A stretch of 12,268 nucleotides of DNA from Anaerolineae bacterium (lineage in GTDB: Bacteria; Chloroflexota; Anaerolineae; 4572-78; J111). The translations under genes were made by a program, and so were the position numbers. Below are positions 7,096-12,268 of this stretch, in pieces (position 1 is the stretch's first letter; each line of letters opens with the position of its first letter). Below the pieces are notes generated by a model, which was not told the origin of the DNA, ran no database searches, and saw only the letters and a list, made by a program, of their open reading frames with translations. The DNA lies in NCBI GenBank assembly GCA_020433785.1, contig JAGRCC010000147.1, positions 1-12,268 of the forward strand. The letters are read 5' to 3'.

Positions 7096-8227
7096 TTATC
7101 ACCCCATTGCTAAGTCGATTTTGATCCGTGACCATTACCGGGCGTTCAAACCTAACCCGTTTCAATTCGTGGCCACGACTGTCAACCACCTGGAAAAAAT
7201 AGGCGCCGGGAGCTAGCTTTTCCCACACCGCTACCGGCAGCCGCCAAGAACCCTGTTTCGGCGCAATCCGGGCGGCAGCGGCCGGGAACCCCAGCGGCGA
7301 GCCTGCCAACTCAATCCACAACGGCTTCTGGGCCGTGTCGGTCAAACGGGACAGCTCGATTAGCGGAATGCCTACCGGAAGGGAGGTAACCGGGTCAAGC
7401 CGCGTTACCTTACGCCGAAACATGCGGGCTGTCGCGGCTAAAAACCAGTTTCCGTAATAAAGCCGGCCAAAACGTTGCGCGGACTCCGTAAACCAACGCG
7501 AAACATCAGGTTGATAGGCCGCGCTTTGATTATAGTAATGAACAGCCTCTGCCCCAGGCACATACTGGGCTGATAATCCTTTTTGTTTCAACCGCCGCAA
7601 CCAGTCAACCTCTTCAAAATAAAGTTTAAATCCTTCATCAAACGGTCCCACCATATCCCAGGCTCGCCGATGCAAGACCAAGAGCGCGCCACTCAAATTC
7701 ACCGTAGACATTGGTGCGGTGGCCTGCCAATGTTGGCGCGCATGGCGTCGCCACCGAACGCGAGCGAATTTGGCCCACCCATCGCCATATTTTGCCAGTT
7801 GCCGGATCAGGTCATCAAGCCGATTGTAGCGCTCGGTAGGGGGCAGCAGTAATGTTTTTTGCGAGTCCAAGTAAAGTTTAGGGCCAACCACATCGGCGCT
7901 GCCCGCCAAGGCTTGAAGCAACGCCGCTAAACACCCCGGCCTAAACGCCACATCAGCATTCATCAACACCAAAACGTCGGCGTCCGTTTGGCTAACCCCC
8001 ATATTAATTCCCCCGGCATAGCCTAAGTTACACCCGGGATCAATATATCGAACCGGCAGTTGCCTGATGATGTCCCGTTCGACGGCCGTACTACCATTGT
8101 CAACCACAATGATGTCGGCCTTCAGGTCATTGACCGTTAGTTCATTTTGTAGCGAGGCAACGGCTTGGCACACCATGTTGGCCGTATGATAATGAACAAT
8201 GATAACGGCAATCGACATTTCGCTCAA
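7088..8227 (-). CDS. Family 2 glycosyltransferase (WbbL/rhamnosyltransferase-like) with extra C-terminal domain
   Basis: This is an inverting GT-A enzyme, 379 residues from the TTG at 8227 or 376 from the ATG at 8218. It has the N-terminal fold AVIIVHYHT (7-15), the nucleotide-sugar site IIVVDNGS (39-46), NLGYAGGINMG (67-77), the metal site NADV at 90-93 in place of a strict DxD, and GPFDEGF...YFEEVDW (194-209) carrying the catalytic acid pair. This pattern is that of WbbL-like dTDP-rhamnosyl and related transferases that act on lipid-linked acceptors at the inner face of the membrane. The last 90 or so residues (about 290-379) are not part of GT2. They look like a small beta-rich module ending in GAYFFQVVDSRGHELKRVRF. 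The TTG overlaps the GT4 stop (TTGA) and has AAGG 7 nt upstream. The ATG is nearer the usual family start but lacks a spaced Shine-Dalgarno sequence, so the start is unsettled. Confidence 0.88.
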   Translation of the reverse strand: MSEMSIAVIIVHYHTANMVCQAVASLQNELTVNDLKADIIVVDNGSTAVERDIIRQLPVRYIDPGCNLGYAGGINMGVSQTDADVLVLMNADVAFRPGCLAALLQALAGSADVVGPKLYLDSQKTLLLPPTERYNRLDDLIRQLAKYGDGWAKFARVRWRRHARQHWQATAPMSTVNLSGALLVLHRRAWDMVGPFDEGFKLYFEEVDWLRRLKQKGLSAQYVPGAEAVHYYNQSAAYQPDVSRWFTESAQRFGRLYYGNWFLAATARMFRRKVTRLDPVTSLPVGIPLIELSRLTDTAQKPLWIELAGSPLGFPAAAARIAPKQGSWRLPVAVWEKLAPGAYFFQVVDSRGHELKRVRFERPVMVTDQNRLSNGVIND

Positions 8228-9228
8228 CCGCAGGCCTTTTTAATCGCCCAGGTCATGCCAGCGACCAGTTCTTGGGCTATCGTTTCGGGCCGAAAACGCT
8301 GCGCCGCCTCATACCCTTGCTGCCGTGCTTGTTGCCATACTTTAGGATTTTGCAAGATTTTTTGGGCCGCCGCCGCAAAGGCTTCGACATCATGCGGCGG
8401 CACATACGCGACGGCTTGATCACCCATAAAACGCGCCGATGGAATATCGGACGCCACCGCCGGCACCTTTGAAACCATTGCTTCCAGTAACGGCAAGCCA
8501 AATCCCTCGGTCGATAACGAGGGAAATAGCAGCAAGTCACAGCGCCGCATTTCACGGGCAATAACTTGAGGCGGCGCGCGATGTATGTATTTGTCGGGAG
8601 GCAGAATATTTTCTTCCTCTGGAGACAGAGGCAACAATCCGACCCGCAGTAGGCGGCAAGTTACCCCCATTTCCCGCAACCGGCGCACGGCTTTCAGACC
8701 GGTCGGTACCCCTTTCCAGTCACACTCAAATATACCGTGAATGACGATCCAGGGATGTTTTCGAGGACGCCATCGCCACGAGGGCCGGAAATGAGCATCG
8801 AGGGGAGGGGGTACCAGGTGGGACTCGCGGTCAAACCGGCGGCACATCAGCTCACCCAAATGGGGCGCGACCACCAAAGTCGGGAGTTTACGTTGATAAA
8901 CCGCTTCAATCTCGGTACGAACCGAGACCAGATGGGGATAATCCCCTTCAAAGCCCTGGCAAAAGTGAGCGATCGGCCCTACCCCCAGATTTTCGGCCAC
9001 AGGGATGGTCGTCCAGTAGGTACCTATAACCAGGTCTTGCGAGTCAAGTCGGGGTGTCGTTTGAGGATAATCAAAATAGGGCCCTTGAAAATTCACCCAG
9101 CCGGGCTTGGTTCCTTGTCCTAAAACAGTGACCTGATGCCCTAACGACAGCAGCAGTTGCGCATGTTGAAACACAACCTTAACGCCGCCGCCTAACTCGG
9201 GACGGTCAAGAATGTAGGTGATTTTCAT
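8224..9228 (-). CDS. Family 4 glycosyltransferase (GT-B fold)
   Basis: This 334-residue retaining glycosyltransferase is predicted to be cytoplasmic. The N-terminal Rossmann half shows the glycine-rich loop PELGGGVKVVFQ (10-21) and LLSLGHQVTVLG. The C-terminal half shows the family signature EGFGLPLLEA (241-250), in which E241 and E249 form the ExxxxxxxE nucleotide-sugar binding pair, followed by VPAVASDIPS (255-264). The length is slightly short for GT4 but both halves are present. The ATG is preceded by GGA 6 nt upstream. The gene begins 34 bp after the GT-C gene and its stop overlaps the GT2 start region. The donor sugar cannot be told from the sequence. With the GT2 enzyme it probably extends a lipid-linked oligosaccharide (inference). 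Confidence 0.9.
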   Translation of the reverse strand: MKITYILDRPELGGGVKVVFQHAQLLLSLGHQVTVLGQGTKPGWVNFQGPYFDYPQTTPRLDSQDLVIGTYWTTIPVAENLGVGPIAHFCQGFEGDYPHLVSVRTEIEAVYQRKLPTLVVAPHLGELMCRRFDRESHLVPPPLDAHFRPSWRWRPRKHPWIVIHGIFECDWKGVPTGLKAVRRLREMGVTCRLLRVGLLPLSPEEENILPPDKYIHRAPPQVIAREMRRCDLLLFPSLSTEGFGLPLLEAMVSKVPAVASDIPSARFMGDQAVAYVPPHDVEAFAAAAQKILQNPKVWQQARQQGYEAAQRFRPETIAQELVAGMTWAIKKACG

Positions 9229-9262
9229 GAATCATCCATCTCTCAATCGGTGAGGTAACTCG

Positions 9263-11038
9263 CTACTTTGAACTTTCGCCGTCCCCGATTTCAAAAGTGA
9301 TCAAGGATAAACCTTGTACCGTTTGTATTTCCTTCTGCTTCAGTGGATGCGGAGCCATTCGCACAAAGGCCTTACTGGGCGGATCAAAGGTGACCAGGGT
9401 AAATGTATCCTTTTGCGTTGCGGCTAAATCTAGCCACGTGTACAAATCTTTTTTATGAGATAACATATACATTTCCTGGGCCATAAAACGCGTTGCCAAG
9501 GACGATGGCAGCCACCAAATATCGGTAACAACCGGCGTATCGATTGCCGCTATCGTGTCAGCGTAGACACTTAGCGTTTGTTTGCTGGTTTGAAGTTCCT
9601 TTACACCCCCCACCTGATAGATCACGCCGATAAAAATCAATACGGTCGCTATCCCCGCCACTAACCGCTTATGCCAGTGGCTACGAATATTTTGGTAAAA
9701 ATCGTAAAGCCCAATGACGGCGCAAATACCGCCCAAGGGATAAATAATCAAGGTATAACGGGCCCCCCATTCCGCTCCGCCGATCGTGCTGCCGGCCCCG
9801 GCTCGCAAAACGGCAGCCATCGATCCGGCCATCAAGTATAGAACGGTGGTGCTGACCACGAATGTAACCTCAAATCGGCGACTGGCACGAGCATATGGGA
9901 TCGCTAAAAAAAGAAGGAACAAAAAAGGCGCCGGCAAAAAAATGCTGTGAACAAAACGAAAGGGCGGTGCAAAGCGTATGACGTAGAGGCTGATGCCTCC
10001 AACGATGGTCGCTGCACCGATAACCAACCCGTTCCCCATTTTATACGAGAAGAAGATGGGCACAGACCCGCTTAATAATACGAGCAGCCCGATCCACGTT
10101 AATGTCTCAGGTATGGTTGGCCCCCACTCGTCAGCGCTATTCATCCATAACGCCTTCAGGTAAACAGGGCTATCGAGCCAAAATTGATAATCTCGCATCG
10201 AAGTCCAAACATCGCCGGCCATCTGCCCATATCTGGCCGGCATTAACCCATTAGGCTCTAATAAAATAGTGAGTTTGCTCATATACAACCACGCAACAAT
10301 GGCGACGATCGTAATCGCTATGGTTATCATCAGTCCCAAATTTCGCCGAAATTGGGGGGTGGCAGGCCTCATCAACAGATAACTTCCGGCTAGAAACAGA
10401 ACCAAAGCATAGACCATCATTTCTATCCGTATGGCCACGGCCATCACTAGGGTCAAGCTGACCAGAAGAAATCTTCGCCACCAATGCTGCCTTTGGTTCA
10501 ACTTCGTCGCTTGCCACAAAGCCACCAGGCCCAGCAACACAACCAAGGTATACTCCCAAAAAAGCAAGCTGTAGAAAAAAATTGATGTAGCCAGACCCAC
10601 AATCAGTATCGCTAATTCCTCGGTTCCCGGCATAAGTTGATGGGCCAGGATACCCGCCAGGAGTACGGTGAGTAAGCCGCTCACTAAGGGAATTAGATAA
10701 AGTCCGGTTATTCCCAGTAGTTTGAACGGCAGGGTCGAAATTAACGGAAACCAAATAGGCCAATGACAATAGATCTGGCCATTGTCTAACGGTTGCGGAT
10801 AGTAAGGCGCGTATGGCGCTTTTGGAAAAAAAGCGTAAGTCGGGTCCAGTTGCCGGCCGTGATAGGGAGTTGGCTGAAGCTGATTTTCTGCGCCGCACGA
10901 GACATGAAGCTGAATAAACTTAGCCCCTTCATCCGGCGACCAAAAAACCGATTTCGGCAGAGTTATAAAAACAATCGTATAAAGTAGCGACACCGCTAGA
11001 AAAGCGACAATATTCCATTTATGATTGGAGAAAAACAT
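9263..11038 (-). CDS. GT-C family membrane glycosyltransferase (ArnT/PMT-like topology), first gene of the operon
   Basis: The protein has 591 residues from the ATG at 11038, or 597 from an in-frame TTG at 11056. It is polytopic, with a membrane segment at about 14-33 and roughly eleven more up to about 480, then a soluble tail of about 110 residues. (Numbering is from the TTG.) The first extracellular loop starts FWSPDEGAKF (38-47), placing D42/E43 where GT-C enzymes carry their catalytic acid. Further motifs are FWEYT (166-170), RIEMM (210-214) and the AEWGARYTLIIYP block (428-440), a Trp...Arg-Tyr motif seen in related membrane glycosyltransferases of this general type. It should use a polyprenyl-phosphate sugar and act outside the cytoplasm on a lipid or protein acceptor. 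Neither start has a good ribosome binding site; the ATG is chosen as the standard codon. A candidate promoter lies about 95 bp upstream. Confidence 0.75.
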   Translation of the reverse strand: MFFSNHKWNIVAFLAVSLLYTIVFITLPKSVFWSPDEGAKFIQLHVSCGAENQLQPTPYHGRQLDPTYAFFPKAPYAPYYPQPLDNGQIYCHWPIWFPLISTLPFKLLGITGLYLIPLVSGLLTVLLAGILAHQLMPGTEELAILIVGLATSIFFYSLLFWEYTLVVLLGLVALWQATKLNQRQHWWRRFLLVSLTLVMAVAIRIEMMVYALVLFLAGSYLLMRPATPQFRRNLGLMITIAITIVAIVAWLYMSKLTILLEPNGLMPARYGQMAGDVWTSMRDYQFWLDSPVYLKALWMNSADEWGPTIPETLTWIGLLVLLSGSVPIFFSYKMGNGLVIGAATIVGGISLYVIRFAPPFRFVHSIFLPAPFLFLLFLAIPYARASRRFEVTFVVSTTVLYLMAGSMAAVLRAGAGSTIGGAEWGARYTLIIYPLGGICAVIGLYDFYQNIRSHWHKRLVAGIATVLIFIGVIYQVGGVKELQTSKQTLSVYADTIAAIDTPVVTDIWWLPSSLATRFMAQEMYMLSHKKDLYTWLDLAATQKDTFTLVTFDPPSKAFVRMAPHPLKQKEIQTVQGLSLITFEIGDGESSK

Positions 11039-11133
11039 AAGACTGCGCTTTGGCAAATCTTTATAGTTAAGGTCAGATGCTTTGATTCATTTTTCGCCAG
11101 AGGAGGAGATGAGCGACCCTTATCACTCTGATT

Positions 11134-11161
11134 AGTTTAACATACTTCTTTATGATTTCAA
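11134..11161 (-). promoter_or_regulatory. Candidate sigma70-type promoter of the glycan/FAAL operon
   Basis: On the - strand, TTGAAA (11156-11161) matches TTGACA at five of six bases. It is followed by a 16-bp spacer and TAAACT (11134-11139), four of six against TATAAT, preceded by TGT as an extended -10. The predicted transcript start is near 11127, giving a leader of roughly 90 nt before the GT-C start. This is sequence matching only. Confidence 0.4.
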
Positions 11162-11410
11162 ACCACAAATAAGAAGAGGGTGCGTTTCTATTGGGGGCAA
11201 GCTCGAATCACTGAAGGCGCTGAGAAAAAATGACATCGTTGAACCGTCGTCGGGTGGCGGGCGTCACCCAGGAGCCACGGTTAATGACCTGTTCGGTTGA
11301 AAAATCAGCGATTTCAGTATCTCCAGCGCCCTCAGCGATTCGAGACGTCGTGTTCGTCCTAGACGTGAAGCGCACCCATAAGAAGATGTTCTGGCAAAGT
11401 TCCCCTAACG
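11162..11410. other. Intergenic sequence between the divergent promoters
   Basis: I find no supportable gene in this stretch. It holds a compound hairpin (11242-11282, listed separately), a short hairpin AAATCAGCGATTT near 11302, and a direct repeat TCAGCGATT at 11305 and 11332. A 71-codon open frame (11230-11445) has no recognisable motif or ribosome binding site and runs through the predicted downstream promoter, so I do not call it. Confidence 0.6.
11242..11282. other. Compound hairpin in the intergenic region
   Basis: The outer arms AACCGT (11242-11247) and ACGGTT (11277-11282) are perfectly complementary and enclose an inner stem GGGTG (11252-11256) / CACCC (11265-11269), which extends towards the loop with a G-T pair. 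It lies upstream of the predicted + strand transcript start, so it would be transcribed only from another promoter. There is no T-run, so it does not look like an intrinsic terminator. Confidence 0.4.
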
Positions 11411-11450
11411 ATTGGTCATCTTATCAAATCATGGTACACTCGTGACCAAT
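11411..11450. promoter_or_regulatory. Inverted repeat spanning the promoter, candidate operator
   Basis: ATTGGTCA (11411-11418) and TGACCAAT (11443-11450) are perfect 8-bp inverted copies. The left arm covers the predicted -35 and the right arm begins 2 bp after the predicted -10. The centres are 32 bp apart, close to three helical turns, so two bound dimers, or one protein looping the DNA, would meet on the same face. The regulator is unknown. Confidence 0.45.
11412..11440 (+). promoter_or_regulatory. Candidate promoter of the substrate-binding protein gene
   Basis: TTGGTC (11412-11417) is a weak -35. A 17-bp spacer follows, then TACACT (11435-11440), four of six against TATAAT, preceded by TGG as an extended -10. 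The predicted start near 11447 gives a leader of about 140 nt before the ATG at 11586. Confidence 0.4.
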
Positions 11451-11491
11451 AATTTTTGCTGCCAAAAAAGTGGCATAAATGGATATCTCAC

Positions 11492-11538
11492 TTGCTCCTG
11501 ACCTTATCGCTGTAAAGACCTAAGCAGCGATGGAGCAA
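11492..11538 (+). promoter_or_regulatory. Nested stem-loop in the predicted 5' leader of the substrate-binding protein gene
   Basis: The outer arms TTGCTCC (11492-11498) and GGAGCAA (11532-11538) and the inner arms ATCGCTG (11506-11512) and CAGCGAT (11525-11531) are all perfect. This gives 14 base pairs with a 7-nt bulge on the 5' side only (TGACCTT) and a 12-nt loop (TAAAGACCTAAG). A smaller hairpin (TGCCA 11460-11464 / TGGCA 11471-11475) precedes it. It lies between the predicted transcript start and the ribosome binding site, where a riboswitch, protein-binding leader or stability element would be. I do not recognise a known riboswitch consensus. Confidence 0.5.
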
Positions 11539-11572
11539 ATGGCGTTGAATTCATACAATCATCAGCATTGAG

Positions 11573-11577
11573 AGGAG
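11573..11577 (+). promoter_or_regulatory. Ribosome binding site of the substrate-binding protein gene
   Basis: AGGAG stands 8 nt before the ATG at 11586. It is the strongest Shine-Dalgarno site in the window and fixes the start of the lipoprotein. Confidence 0.75.
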
Positions 11578-11585
11578 ATTCAAAG

Positions 11586-12268
11586 ATGAAATCGTTGGAT
11601 AAACTGTTTTTAATTATCATCCTGGCCGCGGCATTGACCGGCTGCGCGTCCACCCCGGAGCCGACCGCTCCCGCCGAACCCGCCGCCGCTACGACCGAAC
11701 CGCCGGCGGCAGAAGAAGTCGCCGCCGAACCCACGGAAGAAATGGCGGCCGAACCGACTGCCGAAGTCGAAGCCGTCACCGAGGCCACGGAAGAAGCCGC
11801 CACCGAAACCGAGGAGCCAGCCTCGGCCGATGGCCTGACCTGTGCCGAGCCGATCCAAGTCGGCCTCATTAGCGACCTGACCGGCGCGCTTTCCATTTAC
11901 GGCACGATGACCGAACGCAGCTTCCTGCTGGGCATGGAGTACGCTACCGGCGTCGCCCCCGACGCCGACAACACCTTCACTATGGACGGCTGCCAGATCC
12001 AAGTCATTGTCGGCGACGACAAGAGCGACCCTGAAAACACGGCCACCGTCGCCCGCGAGATGGTCGAGGTCAACGGCGTCGATATCCTGGTTGGCACGGT
12101 CAGCTCCGGCGCAACCGCCACCCTACAAGAGGTCGCCCGCGACAACAATATCGTTCATATCGCCGCTCCGGCCGCGGCCAACGATATTACCGGCGTCAAT
12201 TTCGATGAGCACACCTTCCGCACCAGCCGCAACAACTATCAGGATGCGGTCAACCTGTGCCAATATCT
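11586..12268 (+). CDS. ABC transporter substrate-binding lipoprotein, branched-chain amino acid/amide type (5' part, truncated by window end)
   Basis: The frame runs open from the ATG to the last base (227 complete codons) and has no stop in the window. Residues 1-20 are a lipoprotein signal (KSLDKLFLIIILAAALTGC) with the lipobox LTGC at 17-20, so C20 should be lipidated and anchored outside the membrane. Residues 21 to about 83 are a Pro/Thr/Glu/Ala-rich acidic tether. The ligand-binding domain begins near residue 88 with IQVGLISDLTGALSIYG, continues through VGDDKSDPENTATVAREMV and GVDILVGTVSSGATATLQEVA, and reaches HIAAPAAANDITG. This is the standard order of the N-terminal lobe of Leu/Ile/Val-type binding proteins (Peripla_BP_6). 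C86 and C136 could form a disulfide. The gene is clearly more GC-rich, with mostly GCC/ACC/GAA codons, than the glycan operon. Permease and ATPase genes would be expected beyond the right edge. Confidence 0.92.
   Translation, partial: MKSLDKLFLIIILAAALTGCASTPEPTAPAEPAAATTEPPAAEEVAAEPTEEMAAEPTAEVEAVTEATEEAATETEEPASADGLTCAEPIQVGLISDLTGALSIYGTMTERSFLLGMEYATGVAPDADNTFTMDGCQIQVIVGDDKSDPENTATVAREMVEVNGVDILVGTVSSGATATLQEVARDNNIVHIAAPAAANDITGVNFDEHTFRTSRNNYQDAVNLCQY

Noticed and set aside
11109..11135. Eight-codon frame preceded by a purine-rich AGGAGG sequence
   Set aside because: The AGGAGG is only 2 nt from the ATG, too close for initiation, and the frame lies in the leader of the opposite-strand operon.
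11230..11445. 71-codon open frame in the divergent intergenic region
   Set aside because: No ribosome binding site, no recognisable motif, and it covers the candidate promoter and operator of the next gene.
11492..11538. Assignment of the leader stem-loop to a known riboswitch class
   Set aside because: I see no consensus of the glycine, lysine, guanidine, SAM, TPP or cobalamin classes; naming one would be a guess.
11504..12148. Open frames on the - strand opposite the substrate-binding protein gene
   Set aside because: They result from the GC-rich, low-complexity tether and regular codon pattern of the real gene. The + frame has a lipobox, a Shine-Dalgarno site and a clear binding-protein fold.

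Overview
The window looks like a chromosomal stretch from an uncultured bacterium of moderate GC content. A Chloroflexota (Anaerolineae-like) origin is my best guess. The reasons are a lipoprotein substrate-binding protein with a long Pro/Thr/Glu/Ala tether, several GT-C membrane glycosyltransferases, a fatty acyl-AMP ligase fused to a carrier domain, and degenerate intergenic repeats. This is an inference from gene style, not from a marker gene; there are no rRNA or tRNA genes here.

Layout. Positions 1-156 hold 3.7 copies of a 42-bp tandem repeat that runs off the left edge. Positions 160-299 are a non-coding inverted-repeat element with an exact 8-bp direct repeat on both sides, so it looks like a MITE-type insertion. 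A radical SAM/SPASM gene lies on the + strand (372-1469). Converging on it, with a 24-bp gap, is a tightly packed seven-gene operon on the - strand (about 11038 down to 1494). In transcription order it encodes a GT-C membrane glycosyltransferase, a GT4 glycosyltransferase, a GT2 glycosyltransferase with an extra C-terminal domain, a two-domain SAM methyltransferase, a second GT-C-like membrane protein, a divergent GNAT-type acyltransferase and a fatty acyl-AMP ligase with a C-terminal acyl-carrier domain. Three of the junctions overlap (4-8 bp) and the others are 23-34 bp, so this is one transcription unit; a candidate promoter lies at 11134-11161.

A divergent intergenic region of about 550 bp (11039-11585) separates the operon from the 5' part of an ABC-transporter amino-acid-type substrate-binding lipoprotein (11586 to the window end). 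Upstream of that gene are a candidate extended -10 promoter spanned by an 8-bp inverted repeat, a well-formed nested stem-loop in the predicted 5' leader (11492-11538), and a good Shine-Dalgarno site.

How the genes may work together. Two cytoplasmic glycosyltransferases, a methyltransferase and two polytopic GT-C-type proteins are the parts expected for building and exporting a modified surface glycan or glycolipid. The acyl-AMP ligase-carrier protein and the adjacent GNAT-like protein suggest that the product is acylated by a carrier-bound fatty acid, a route unlike ordinary acetyl-CoA-dependent decoration. That acylated-glycan reading is the most interesting hypothesis in the window. The substrates, the linkage and the role of the convergent radical SAM enzyme cannot be read from sequence alone.
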